The position numbers and the translations under genes were made by a program. Below the pieces are notes generated by a model. The model made no database searches and was not told where the DNA came from. It saw only the letters and a program-made list of their open reading frames with translations. This document shows positions 21,338 to 33,796 of a DNA stretch of 64,000 nucleotides, piece by piece (within the stretch, counting starts at the first letter, position 1; every line of letters begins with the position of its first letter). This DNA comes from Strobilurus pachycystidiatus (Eukaryota > Basidiomycota > Agaricomycetes > Agaricales > Physalacriaceae), in contig JAHLMK010000006.1 in NCBI GenBank assembly GCA_019915135.1, forward strand, positions 62,001-126,000, given 5' to 3'.

Positions 21338-23850
21338 CTACGAAGAGATGGTTGAGCTTGAACGGACTCGTCGGTGGATAGCCACTTGTTGGTGAAGTTG
21401 GCTGAATGATGGGGACGTCGGGCTGTATCGTGGAGACGTGGGCGAGAACGAGGGAGAAGATGGAGAGAACGATGGCGATGTCGGCGAATAGCGCGGGCTT
21501 GTACGAGAGTAATTGGGAGAGGTGACGAAGGCAGGCGACGTCGGCGAGTATGTCGGAGAGGTAGCGCCACCTCTTTGTCCGTCGAAGTATGGCGAGGAGC
21601 TATAAGAGGGCGATGTACCAGCGAACGGCGATGTTGCACCAACAGGCGACTGTGGTACAAATCCTGGCGATGTCGGCGAGTAAGCATTGGGTGAACTGGG
21701 GCTGTAGCCGCCACCAGGCGACATTCCACCGGCCCCCATTGGACTTGGTCCATACTGCAACCACTGGAAACCCGACGCGTCATCACCTCCGCCGCCACTC
21801 GCCGCTAAAGGCGAGAAGGAAGCCTGATCCACCTTGAAGCCGCCATCCTGCCACATCGGAGAGTTCGAGTCGTAAGGCGTCATTGCCACCTGCCCGGGTG
21901 TCATTCCACCCTCCACATGGGCTGCTAGCTGTACAGGCAGGCGGTGGTCGACGATCGCATCTTTCAGCATGTCGATATCCAACGCCACATCGAACGCGCC
22001 GGTGCCCATGAGAGCCATCTGTCCGAACTTGACATTCTCGGCGATGCCGTGACAGTCATCCTTCTCTCCAACCGCAGCGGCGTCCATGAGGATTTCGACA
22101 GTCTCTTCGAAAGAACACCTCATCAACGCGCCCGTGTCAGCACGATTGATGCCGTGTCGTGTGATAGCCATGAGCGAACCGCGCTGGGTCATCAGGTCGC
22201 AAAGAAGAGCCAAGTGTCGGTAGTTGACGTAGGAACCGTCGAATTCAATGACCCCGCGGAGTTCCTTCATGATTGCTGCGCGCGCCGCCTCGATACCCAA
22301 AACGTTGAAGATCTCCACGCAACTGTTCGAATATGTGCGCTTGAAGTCGACGCCATCGATGCACATGACAGTCTTCAAGTTGATCCCATCCGTCTCCAGT
22401 ATCCACTCATGGTCCTTGCGCACCGTCAAGCTCCCATCGTCCGTCTCTTCCACAACATCGTTCTTCGTCAAGAAGACCTTGTTGATGCCCTTCACACCAC
22501 GCAGGCTGACGGCAGCATAGTGTTCTCCAATTGTCGCAGGAAGACATCCTCCTCAACACCAACCGCGTCGTCATCATTGTCTCCGCCGGCAATGACACGA
22601 CAACGGATGATGAGCTTGTCCGAGTTGTCCTCACTCCAGATGACGAAGAGGTCAGTCTTGAAGCTGTCCGAGATGCGGGCTGCGACGTAGTTCATCGTCA
22701 GTTTGCGATCTATCATCTTTGCGCGATCAAGTTCGAGACGGAGGAGCCAAGGCGACTGGAGGTGCAGCTTGGACTCGGTGTCCTCGTCAGGAATGGCAAA
22801 GAAGGCCTCGACGAACGTGGAATCCTCCTCGATGATGGTGGAACTGGGATCAGGGTCGTACCAAATCTCGACGGAAGCGGTGACAGTGCGAAGGGAGGTG
22901 TAAGCGAGCTCCTGCTGAACGTTCTTCGCCAGATGTTGATCAGCTGCAATTTCCGGCTCGAGATAGACGCTGAGCGACGGGGTCTTGATGTTGGTGGCAA
23001 CATTGATGATTTCCTTGAGACGCGGCACACCAAGTGTGACGTTTTTACTCGACACACCGGCATAATGGAAGGTGGTGAGCGTCATCTGTGTGGCTGGTTC
23101 ACCGATGGACTGCGCAGCGAGAGTACCGCACATCTCGCCGGGGTTCGCAATCGATTGGTTGAATTTGGCTTCGACTTCACGGAAGAAATGTCAGAAAATG
23201 TTGATATTTGAAGATCAGACGACTAACCAAGCACCCACTCGAATGCCTCCCGATTGAGATGGTACCGCTCCAAGACCCGCCTCGCCGCAAACGTCGCCTT
23301 GAGATGCATGCTGAACCGCATGACGGCATTGTCCTGCGCCTCGAGACTAAGCTCATCATCGCCTCGAACGACGATGAGGCGACTGATCCGCTCCTTCACA
23401 GACCGGATGATATACGCAGGCTCCAAGTCGCTCGGTTTCCGACGGTCGATATGGAAGATTTGCGAGGCATTCTGGACAATGCGTTGGAGGTTGACTGGCA
23501 GGTACTGGTTCTCGATACCATCATCATTAGACGGGTTAGGCGACTTGGGGTCAGAGGCGCCCGAAATATTGATGCCGCGAGGTATCGCCATGCTAAGAAT
23601 CTGTTTACCGGTCCAAAGAGGCTTCGATAGCATTGTACGGCCCATCGACCGCAATACTCGGGCGCACAGGCGGGGGAGGGACGGGAAGCACGGTGAGAAT
23701 CATCCACTCTGGGCGAGCATACTCCTCCAAAAGACCATGCAGGTGCAGATCAGAGTCCAACATTCTCTTGGAAGAGGCGTCGGAGGGAGAGAAGAGGCGC
23801 TGGCCAGGTTGCATGGATTTGATTTCCTGGAGGACATTTGAGCGTAAATG
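21338..23850 (-). pseudogene. RPB1: Rearranged relic of RNA polymerase II largest subunit
   Basis: Segments of RPB1 appear in the right order but with big gaps. The first is [19 protein letters not shown] near 23700 (about residue 220 of the yeast protein). It runs straight into [19 protein letters not shown] (near residue 530), then into [20 protein letters not shown] (near residue 970), then [19 protein letters not shown] and the rest, ending in about a dozen CTD heptads (YSPTSPS type). The N-terminal zinc sites and the Mg-binding NADFDGDEMN region are absent. Single-base frameshifts lie near 22495 and near 21390. A normal intron (about 23169-23222) is kept, so the copy arose at DNA level, not from mRNA. 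It cannot be the working gene. Confidence 0.85.
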
Positions 23851-24031
23851 AGGGCCAATAGGGAAGAACGTACACCGTTAGCCTTGGCTTTTTTTTACTG
23901 TGTGAACAGTTTAAGACCTCCCCTCCGTCCTGATATAAATCAACCCTGAAGGAATGTAAACATCAAAATTGCGGTCATTGGATTGTTGCGTACTTACGAA
24001 CAAGTCTTGGATCGAAAAGCCATGAAGGTTT

Positions 24032-24125
24032 AACGCGCTGCTTGGTCACCCGAAGGCTCAGCCCAAAACCCACGACAAGGGGGCGCGCGGATGTAGGGAA
24101 CACCCGATTTTGGGAACATCGCCAA
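24032..24125 (+). repeat. Repeat at 3' side of chromodomain gene (copy 1)
   Basis: About 90 bp (CGCGCT.CTTGGTCACCCGAAGGCT...) repeated at 35849-35945. Each copy lies just beyond the 3' end of a chromodomain gene, marking one edge of the duplicated segment. Confidence 0.75.
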
Positions 24126-24253
24126 AGGCGACAGACGGATGCAAAACAGTGTATTGATGGATGTAATGTTGTAATCTACATGTCCGTTAGCGGTGACAGT
24201 GTTTCCCGCAGCCCAGCGAGAGTAACCAGTTGCTGATTATCTGCATTGAACTG

Positions 24254-24839
24254 TTAACGCGTCGCGCGCCAAGATTCGGCTGGGGACTGACCAGCGTTAA
24301 CGATTTTCTCCCGCAGCCCTGCGAGGGCATCCTTATCTGCGACTTGTTGATTGGATGTGGGTTCGGGGGTAATTTCTCGACCGGCTGAGGATGCCAGCCG
24401 CTTTGTCGCTCGCGTTTGCTCATCTGAGCGGAGTGCGCCACACTGAATTACAGACTGGATTCCACGATAATGAACGTACCTTTGTGCTGCGCTGTGGCAT
24501 CTACTTTTTTGATCCTCTTGAGATCCTTCTTTGTGACCCCGCTGTCCCGTTGTACACGCTGCCACCACTCTTCCAAGAGATAGCCCGATGCCCCGTTGTC
24601 GAAAGATCCCTTGGGCTCCCACCTGAGAGAGGATGGGTGTGACGCGTAGAATCGGATCCAAAACTCACGTATTGCTGTGAGCTGAGTAACCAAACCACTT
24701 GACCCGATATTCGATAGTTTTCCGGCGCTCGGACCACCATGCGGCATTGATAGATTCTAAAGGTGTTGTGAGTGTTGAGTAAATCGAAGAGAAGAGCGAG
24801 AAACGACGCACCAACAACATAGAGCTCGAGTTTTGGCAT
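24254..24839 (-). CDS. Small chromodomain protein, four exons (142 aa)
   Basis: Exons 24839-24812, 24756-24669, 24622-24480 and 24423-24254 join in frame (429 nt). Residues 1-60 form a chromodomain, a fold that usually binds methylated histone tails. YVVESI gives the first strand, YRVKWFGY the core, SNTWEP the turn, then a helix with LLEEWWQRV. The candidate aromatic cage (Tyr7, Trp in VKW, Tyr in FGY) is present. The tail is short, polar and helical. There is no retrotransposon integrase nearby, so it is a free-standing gene. It is divergent from the gene at 25351 across the palindromic element. The paralogue at 36058-36858 has the same exon phases and nearly the same exon lengths. Confidence 0.75.
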
Positions 24840-25059
24840 CTTAACAAGTGTCAGCTAAACAAATGAGAGTCAGTGACCTGGACTCTCCTTGCTCTTTTCT
24901 CCCCTTGCATGTTTCTCCTCTTGCACTTGTATTTTTGTATCTGACTTCTCGTAACATTGCACACGATCACATTTCATTGCCATTGAAAGTTACCGTACCA
25001 AACGCTGTCGACGCTTACCTGCGATTTCCCTGTTGTTCTCCTCAACTTCGTGGTAAGAG

Positions 25060-25215
25060 GGCAAGTGGGAAAGAATCACGTGTATACGCAGCACCCAGGC
25101 AAGTCGGCAGCGAAACGTTAAATCCGAATTCTCGGATTTAACGTCCCCGGCAGGATTTGGTTACGCTGCCGGGAGCACGTGGCCTTTTTCGCCTTGTCCT
25201 CTCTCCACCACCGTC
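25060..25215. promoter_or_regulatory. Nested palindrome between divergent genes (copy 1)
   Basis: The centre is ACGTTAAATCCGA-ATTC-TCGGATTTAACGT (25115-25144), a 13-bp perfect stem. It is enclosed by GGCAGCG (25106) and CGCTGCC (25164), and outside these by CACGTG sites on both flanks. Copies lie at 37075-37240 and, inverted, at 43795-43960. All three stand between the start codons of divergent genes, so a shared bidirectional promoter is the simplest reading. Confidence 0.65.
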
Positions 25216-25350
25216 GGTGCGAGCGACGTGTTATAAATCCCTGAGCATGAGTGTAATCTATATTCTATTGAGAGATGTATCGAATGATGTTGTAAGTGAG
25301 CTTTAGACAAAAGAAAAGGCAGAAGACTTAGAAAAATACAGGGAGAGTCC

Positions 25351-25960
25351 ATGCCAAATTCGTCGTTCGATTTCAGTTCCGCAATCTCTGTACCCGGCGG
25401 ACATTGTGGAAACGAATTTCATCAGACTATTGCAAGCGAACATCTTGTCGAAGGAATCGCGGACGCGTTTTGTGGTATACAAAAAGGTATGTAGCACCTG
25501 CTCGTTATGCGAAACTACAACTTATTCAAATTGAAGGCCGGTGATGCAGCTGGGAACACGCCCAATACATTCTTTATGAACCTTCGAAGCCGGAATTCCC
25601 CTCAGGAGCAGCGAGGGTGCGTGGTGGTCTTCGAGGTGGTATGATAATCACACTCACTACGCGAAACTCTGACTTATGGACTGAGATCAGTAAGGCTTGT
25701 CCTGGCGCCTCAGTACATGCCCAATGCTTCTGACGTGCAGGCCCAGAAAAATTTCTTCTTCCCAGGAGCAGCGAGGTAGCTTGTACGGAGGCAGTCGCGT
25801 TGCGTCAGTTTTGGGTCACGGATCGTGAGTTCGCAGTTCATGCAACGCTGCGGTTGCTTGACATAATTGCATGCTTGTAGAGCCTTCCTTGCCGAAACTC
25901 CAATCCGGACATCTTGAGCCGGCATGGCCCCGACGCGTGGTACAACGCGTGTTGGACCCT
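25351..25960 (+). pseudogene. Relic of the 'HE..K..PGAA' exon gene (copy 1)
   Basis: The leader and start (TACAGGGAGAGTCC then ATGCC) match those at 37354 and 43674. Two PGAA-type exon segments are visible near 25575-25625 and 25720-25780 (CAGGAGCAGCGAGG core), the first with a donor-like GTGGTATG after it. Between them the frame is interrupted, and relative to the 159-bp unit at 38 kb a 13-nt difference shifts the frame. I could not assemble an intact product. Confidence 0.4.
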
Positions 25961-26014
25961 TGTTAATATTCCTTTCATCCATCCTTTCATCTTCATACTT
26001 CATTCCCAAATTCG

Positions 26015-29000
26015 ATGTACGCCTCAGATGTCGCCGAACCGGCTGTTGAATCTTCGCAACCGCCCGAAACACACAAACGAACAATCTCTCCGGAACCTGA
26101 GTCGCACAACTCTCCGCACAAAAGACCGCGTCTTCGAGAGTCTCCCGGTGCGGAGGAGCGCATCTATGCCGATGAGCAGCGCGCTCGATCCGAGGAGCGC
26201 GCTCGACTGGATAAATATGCTGCAGAGCAGAGCGGTGTATACATGAGCAACTATGTATGTTTTGTAGTCCTCTTCCTTTAGCGCAAATACTGATCTTCAC
26301 TCAGGCAAAACACATCGAAACAGCCAAGGCAAACTACCTTGAAAATACAGCAGTCCAGTTTCGTCGAATCGACCTTCGAACAGTAACTTCGCCTCAACGG
26401 TCACCTAAGCGGCCAAGGAAAACGGACCCGTCGGGACAGAATGTATGTGCTGATACTCAATGCTTACGACTCTGAAGCCTGATAACAATGCACAATCAGT
26501 TCTTCTCGAAGTCGACACCAGCCGAGGTACCTGTCTATTTATGGCTCATTCAACGCGTGCTGAACCATTCCAAGTCCATGGATGTCGACTCCGAGGTGCC
26601 ATTTGTAGCGACTTCGCCCCTCGCGGAGGCAATGCCTACGGTAGTTCTCTATCTTTGATTTCGATCAACTAACAGTAATTTTTCTCTAGGGGAAGAAGAA
26701 GAAGCCGGTCAAGAGGATGCTCCAAGGCATCATGCATTTGGACGTTGCGAGTGCGGCTGCACCAAGACATGTATGTTTCCGTGCCATCGCTATTTGGATC
26801 GAAACAAACCCTCCCGACACAGACTCGTTCGATGTCGAGAGCTCCAGAAGAACTACCCGTATGTTCTTGTGCTGTTGATATTCAATTGAAACGTTCATAC
26901 TCTCCCAACGCAGACTCCTTCAATGTCGAAAGCTCCAGAGGAAGCGCCCTTGATTGAGGAATCAACTCCTCGGCTTATTAGGCCTATCAGACAACGGAAG
27001 GCGAGAAAGGACGACGCATCCGTAGATGTGGCAAACTTGGTACGAAGATCCAATAACTTTACCTTAATCATCTTAAGCTTCTTAGGCTAAGGGAAAGGGC
27101 AAAGAGAGGATGGCAAACCCGAAGAAGGTGGAGAAGGAGAAGGAGCCCATTCCTCTGTTCCAGAAATACGCTGTACGCCCCCTGTCCCACGTTGACACTT
27201 GTCTTGACTGACTCCCGTCGACAGACTATGTCCAAGACAATCAAGGAGCCTTTACTCGCTAAGACCAAGGAGACGTCGAGTACGAAAACGGCAGGCAACG
27301 AGGGCTTCGCTGGTGGCCAATCGAGAGACTTTTCGAAAGGACAATCTGATTTTGACGAGGTCATGGACGGTCCGACAATGGTATGTTGCGTACAATCGTA
27401 AAGAAACTGAACTCACAAACCTCAGAACGAGCGCTTCGCTGGTGGGCAATGGAGGGAAATCTCAAAAGGACCATCTGATGTTGACGAGGTCATGGACGGT
27501 CCGATGCTGGTATGTCGCGTACATTTGTAGAGATCACCGAACTCATAACTTCCCGCAGCTCTCTAGATCAGCAACGGCCACGTCTTTCTTGGAAGTCGCG
27601 AGAGCGCCCACGTCCGACTCGGTTCATCGGCACAAATCTTTCGAGCTTTCTCATGAAGACGCGAGAATGCCCAAGCCAGAAGCGATGGATGGAGATGCTG
27701 GTGCTGGTGGCCAATCGGGGGAATATTCAAAAGGACCATCTGATGTTGACGAGGTCATGGACGGTCCGACGCTGGTATGTCGTGTACATCTGTAGAGATC
27801 ACCGAACTCATAACCCGCAGCTCTCTAGATCAGCAACGGCCTCGTCTTTCTTGGAAGTCGCGAGAGCGCCCACGTCCGACTCGGTTCATCCGCACAAATC
27901 TTTCGAGCATTCTCATCAAGACGCGAGAATGCCCAGGCCAGAAGCAATGGATGGAGATGCTGGTCCAAGAGATGTCGGCAATGCGTCTTCAGGCGTCCCT
28001 TCCGATTTCACTACTACGCACAAGCCTTTGGAGGTCGACGCAGATCCAAGTGATGTCGGCAATGCGTCTTCAGGCGTCCCTTCCGATCCCACTATTACTA
28101 TGCACAAGCCTGCGTCTTCAGGCGTCCCTTCCGATCCCACTACTACTAGACACAAGCCTGCGTCTTCAGGCGTCCCTTCCGATCCCACGACTACGCACAA
28201 CCCTTTGGAGGTCGACGTAGATCCAAGTGATGTCGGCAATGCGTCTTCAGGCGTCCCTTCCGATCCCACTACTACTATGCACAAGCCTGCGTCTTCAGGC
28301 GTCCCTTCCGATCCCACTACTACTAGACACAAGCCTGCGTCTTCAGGCGTCCCTTCCGATCCCACGACTACGCACAAGCCTTTGGAGGTCGACGTAAATC
28401 CAAGTGATGTCGGCAATGCGTCTTCAGGCGTCCCTTCCGATCCCAATACTACTACGCACAAGCCTGCGCCTTCAGGCGTCCCTACCGATCCCACTACTAC
28501 TATGCACCAGCCTGCGTCTTCAGGCGTCCCTTCCGATCCCACGACTACGCACAAGCCTTTGGAGGTCGACGTAGATATGGATGCGGAGGTAGGCGGCAGT
28601 GATGTTCGCTCCCACAACTCTTTCGAAAATGCTGGTCCAAGTGATCTCAGCAATGCACCTACAAACATTTCTCTTGACGACAATCCTTTGGAGGGCGACA
28701 GTGTGGACATGGATATTGGTCTCCGCGAGTCCCATGACGCCGGTCCGGGCGCAGATTTGGACGAGGAAGACGAGGAAGCAGACGATGAATTGACGGTGCC
28801 TACGAACAAATCGAAGCGAGCGGACCCATATCACGTCCCGGAAGCGACCATCGAGGATGATGCTAGGACAACTAAGGTAAGCCGTCTAGTCTTCATGTTC
28901 AACTAACTTATGTATTCCGCTCAAACAGGGTGCCTTAGAGTTTCACTGCCGAGTATTGATGGAGCTTCTTACCGAGAAGACTCTACCGAAACGTCTCACG

Positions 29001-30225
29001 GCTCAGGAAATCGGAGATCTAGAGAGAGAGTTCGAGAAGCATGAAAATATCGACGCTCACATCGAGAATATGTTGAGGCTCGCTGGTAGTTTTCTTCAAC
29101 GTCCCGCTCAAACTACCCCCACACCCATGAGTGCGCAAGAGCGCTACATCTCTCCTTTTGTCGCGCGCGCCAAAGACCGTGTTTCCCAACTTCGCGCGGC
29201 TGCCGAAGCTGCTCAAAGCATTACCTCCGGCAACCTCCTTCGAGTGGACGAAGACACTCTGTCCTGTGTCTTCGTTGTCCTCGAATCCCTGAAGCTAGAC
29301 CATCTTATCCCTCAGGTCAATCGTGATCACGACACCCCCTACAATCGAGTAATCGAGCGCATCGCCCTGGTGACCTTCCGAAACTTGATACACAGCGCAT
29401 ACCTGTTCCTTTCTCCAGTCAGGGACTACTATCATAACGAACATTTCCTTGCGTCGATGTATCGCAATTTCGTGTTCTCGCTCTTACGAAACTACTCCCG
29501 GATAGAGACCAAGTTTCCCGGTGCCCTAAATCATAGGGCGATAACGCGTGATGCTGGGAAGCGACGCTACAGGGTCAGCATTTCACAAGGGCTTTTAGGT
29601 TTCCTTCTGACTCCCGCTACAGCTCTGTCACACTCGCACGAGTACCCTGCCCAAACAGAGCCGTGCTGCCACTAAACTTCTGGTTGGGAGTAAAGACGCG
29701 CACTCTGAAGACGAATTGGATGAGGATGGCAATTACAGTATCCACACGATAGAAGAGAGAGCAGCCGCTCCTACATGCTTCTTTCGCGTGCTGGATGACC
29801 AAGCCTCCCAGAAGACCAAGCCCGGTGGCGCACGGTAGGTGACCATCTACAGTGGAAATGACGTACTCATTGCTTGCTCGACTAGCTCTATGAGGACGCG
29901 AGTGGTGCCTAACACACCGATTTCCTCGTCGCAGAGACACCCCAAACCCAAGGACATGCCCGTTGATTTCTATGAACCCAAGTTCTTTCGTACTGTTCTC
30001 AGCATCCAGGACCGAGTTGACTGTTGGAAGAACGGCGTCGCTTTGCCTAAGGTGGAGTTTTGTCAAACCTGGGAGAATGTACAGAAGTGGATAGATTTGC
30101 CGGAGGAGGAGTTCATGGAGAAGTATGGGAATGACGTTTTGGCCCTCTACAAATATCCCACCGCTGCTCAGTTAGAGCGCTTGGAGAAGCAGCAGAAGTA
30201 TCAAAAGGGCAAGCGCACGAAGTAG
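26015..30225 (+). CDS. 14-exon unknown protein grown by exon duplication (1185 aa)
   Basis: Fourteen exons join in frame (3558 nt); the first twelve all end in phase 0. Exons: 26015-26254, 26305-26442, 26500-26640, 26690-26770, 26823-26858, 26914-27039, 27086-27172, 27225-27380, 27426-27509, 27559-27774, 27821-28876, 28929-29573, 29623-29834, 29886-30225. The N-terminal two-thirds is disordered, with basic nuclear-type stretches (HKRPRLRE, GKKKKPVKR). Exons 5-6 and 8-10 are tandem duplicates, and exon 11 holds a minisatellite. The C-terminal part is folded-looking: a helical domain (FHCRVLMELLTEKTLPKRL...), DAHSEDELDEDG, and a final domain with MPVDFYEPKFF. This C-terminal part is shared with 39575-41204 and 42345-43039, including intron positions. 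Family unknown; probably nuclear. Confidence 0.75.
27976..28574 (+). repeat. Coding minisatellite in exon 11
   Basis: About eleven copies of a unit encoding SSGVPSDPTTTxHKP, arranged in larger blocks ending PLEVDVDPSDVGNA. All copies keep the frame. The reverse strand is also open through the array, which is a by-product of the repeat. Confidence 0.85.
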
Positions 30226-30489
30226 AAGTAGAACCCTCTGTTATGTCGTTCTGTATATATTACCATTCATTCGAACTTTCATTTCGCATCTCGGGATTCG
30301 ATGGACAATTAATTAAAAGAAGTCAGGCACCACGGCATTACCGGATTTAACGTCTCCGCGTGTTGATCAATCGTCTGTGCGCATGTTATCAGCTTCCTTC
30401 CGACCATCACCATCGTCAGACAAACTCACTGCAGAACGAAACCCTGCCCAGGTCAGCGCGCGCTAGTCTATTGGAAGTCATCCTTGCGG

Positions 30490-30870
30490 TACATCCGTCT
30501 TGCTTGCACCTTGTCTTGAGCCGTTTCTACCCCTTCACCTTTATCTTCTGCCCATCACCATCACGATACTTATCCGCCCGATACACATCCACGGCTGCAG
30601 ATCGAGACCCGGTCCATTGTACGTGAGGCTACATATTGAGCTACTTATTTCCGAGTGTCTGATTCTCCAAAGTCAGGAAACACATCATCAGACCCTCGGG
30701 GTACATCTGTCTTGCTTGTACTTTGTATTGAGCCGTTTCTACCCCTTCACCTTCATCTTCCAACCATCACCATCACGATACACATCCACCCAATACACAT
30801 CCGCCGCCGCAGAACAAAACACGGATTCACCGTACGTGAGACTATATATTACATATTTCCAACTGTCTGA
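30490..30870 (+). repeat. Direct duplication upstream of Tnp2 gene
   Basis: Segments of about 165 bp at 30490-30660 and 30705-30870 share long matches (for example TTGAGCCGTTTCTACCCC and CATCACCATCACGATAC). A half copy of the palindrome (CCGGATTTAACGTC) lies just before, at 30340-30354. No gene is seen between 30226 and 30887. Confidence 0.65.
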
Positions 30871-30887
30871 CATTCTAGAGTTAGGGC

Positions 30888-33796
30888 ATGCCCCAGTATC
30901 TATGTACTTGTCTACTCTGTGGAAGCATCGGACGCCTTGTCAGTCATGCAACACGGCACGAGCATGAGCGAAAGGCCAAGCTTCTTTGTGACAACCCCAA
31001 AACACCAGATGCACAGCCAGAAGATGACAAGACAGCACAAACGCAGAGTATGTGATATTTGACCATGATATATTAGTTTACTGAGAGAAGTGTGCAGATG
31101 CCGAACCAATTGATCTAAGCCATATTTCCAAGATGTTCACCACATTAGTGGTGTGGCTTGCATTAGAAGCTGGACTTAGTCGTCATGCTGCAAATCTCAC
31201 CCTCAAATCAATCAGTCTTATTTTAGATACTCTTTTTGCTCTCATTTCTTCTTCTCTTGAGTCGCAATTCAAGATCAAAGTTACATTTACTGGTACTACA
31301 TTCAAGTTTCCTGTAGATATTCGGACTGCCTACAAGCATACTGGTGTTGAACCAGATATTATACAGACCGGGATTTGTCACAAATGCTTTCGTACTATAG
31401 ATTCCACCGAGTCAGATGTATGTACATGGAAAGTATCACCACGCTCGGCGCAATGTGGTGCTGAACTATTTACTATAAAACGTGATGATGAGGGCGAGGA
31501 GAAGAAGGTTCCAAAACGTTTTTATTATGTACAATCTTTTGTTTCTTGGTTACAATTCTTTCTTTCGCGACCAGATATTGAAGCAATGCTGGCAAAGTCT
31601 TTTACACATGTGTCAAAGGGACCAACTATGCGCGGCTTGCATGACAGTCCAGCATGGGCAGAACTTCGTGATTTCCTGAAGACACACTACAATCTAGTGT
31701 TTGGCATATTCATTGATTGGTTCAATCCATTTACAAACAAGATTGCAGGGAAACAACATTCTGCTGGTCTCCTCATGCTTTATTGTATGAATTTACCTGC
31801 ACCTTTCTGCTACACACCGGAGAATACTTTTTGTCTCAGTGTTATACCTGGACCATCGGAGCCAGATGTTATCACAATCAACCATATTCTCCAATCCTTC
31901 ATTACTATGATTCGCACATGGCAAATTCCAGGCCAAACTGTTTCCACACATCTACATCCAGATGGAGCTCCTGTTGAGACACGTGTTGGAATTCCACTCA
32001 TATGTGATCTTCCTGCTCTTCACAAGCTTCTTGGTTGTCTCAATCATCAGGCCAACTGCTTTTGTTCATTTTGTGAGCTACTCCGCAGTAATATTGAGTC
32101 TCTAGCCATTGATTCTTGGAAGCTCCGTACAGGTGCTGAGTTTCGCATTCAAGCACAAGAGTGGAAAGAGAAAGACTCAGTAGCAGCTCAGAACAAAACG
32201 TCAAAAAAAACAGGTGTTCGTTGGACAGAGCTACAGCGCTTGGATCCAGAACATTGGGATCCAGTGAAACACCACATCTTGGGGATCATGCATGCTTTCC
32301 TCGAAGGTGTGCTGAAGTATCAGCTTCGACACTATTGGGGAATTGGGCGACCTGAGGAAGTTGGCAAAAACAAAAAGAGAAAGGAGAAGAAAATTGTGGT
32401 AGAGGATTTAGGAGAGCTCGAAGAAGATTCAGTTGTGGAGGACGTCGATGCTTATTTAGCAGGAGAAGAGAGTGGTACTGAAACTCAAAGTGCCACTGGA
32501 ACTCAAAGTGGCACTGAGCATCCATATTCATCAGATGAGGATATAGTTGAAGATGATGATAACACATGGGAGAAAATAGGACTGAAAACATTCAGTGATG
32601 AAGAACTCTCAATAATTCGTGAATGCATTCGCACAATCTCCCTTCCTACTTGGATTAGCCGTCCACCTGGAAATCTAGGAGAGAAAAAACACGGCAAGCT
32701 CACAGCCATGGACTTCCTGAATCTTTTCAGTATTATTTTTCCCCTTATTCTTCCAGAACTGTGGAGTGGCAATGTTGTCAATCGCAAAAGAGGCCTATTT
32801 CAAAGCTTCTATAATTTGGTTGCTTCGACTAACATTATCATCTCATATTCTACATCAAATGTGGAGGCAGATTCGTTCTTGAGCCATTACATCCAATATC
32901 GCACTAGTCTATCTCAGCTCTATCAAGATTCTCACTCCTTTCCCAATCATCATTACGTTATGCACATTCCTGCCTTACTCAAACGTTGGGGTCCTTTAGC
33001 CTCTTTATGCGAGTTTGCTGGTGAGCGAATGAATGGAATGATGCAACGAATCAAAACAAATAAGCATCAGGGTGAAATGGAGTTGACGATGTTAACACAG
33101 ATGAATCGTCGATTGCGACTTCGTGTACTTTTGCAACAAGACTTGCATGATGAGGGTCCTTGCAGTGTCTTGGCAAACATTCTACAACCAAAGGCTACCT
33201 CAGATCTTAATTGTGGAGATTTGCCTACATACACATCAGTGGAGGTAGCTCAACACTTAGCAAACGGGCTTCCATTAAATACTCCTCACTACAATCTCTT
33301 ACTACAATATCTGCAGGACAACGATGATCAACATTATTGTCACTATATGGCATTTCCGCATGGGCCAGATAGCCTTGTCTTACCAAATAGTGCAATCAGG
33401 CTACAAAACTTCCAGCTTGACGGCATGTCCTTTAGCTGCCAATCCTCTCATCGGGGTAACAGTGCCATCCGCTTCTATGACCCAGAGAGTGGTGAGGAAC
33501 AAATGGGATATATTCACACAATTCTCCAACTTCCACTCAAAGACATTCTACGACACTTCATTATAGTCAATCTTTACCAACAACTTTCAGAGGCAGAATT
33601 GAAATGTACACCATATCCGCAATGTCCACGCTTTATGACTACAGTTGTTGATAGTAGACCATCGAATGATTTCCTTCTTATTGAACCATCTCATATTATC
33701 ACACATTTATCTACGTACGAACGTCCATCATACACGTACGGAATCCCAAAGCCACTACTGGTTATCTGTTGGGCAATGAACCGAGGTCGAAAATAG
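30888..33796 (+). CDS. Tnp2-type (CACTA/CMC superfamily) transposase (952 aa)
   Basis: Exons 30888-31047 and 31098-33796 join in frame (2859 nt) with a 50-nt intron. The N-terminus is a Cys/His motif (CTCLLCG, VSHATRHEHE). The body has features of fungal Tnp2 proteins: DIRTAYKHTGVEPDI, CTWKVSPRSAQCG, IDWFNPFTNKIAG, a Cys-rich CFCSFCEL, GIMHAFLEGVL and EFAGERMNGMMQRIK. An acidic, Glu/Ser-rich insert sits in the middle. The frame is intact, so it may be active, but I found no terminal inverted repeats on either side. It is visibly richer in A/T than every neighbour, which points to a separate origin. Upstream lies a local duplication. Confidence 0.8.

Noticed and set aside
24254..24839. Chromodomain as the tail of a retrotransposon integrase
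   Set aside because: The gene has its own start, three introns and no integrase or RT upstream.
27916..28809. Long minus-strand open frame (297 codons) over exon 11
   Set aside because: It exists because the coding minisatellite is open on both strands. The plus strand has exact splice phases on either side.
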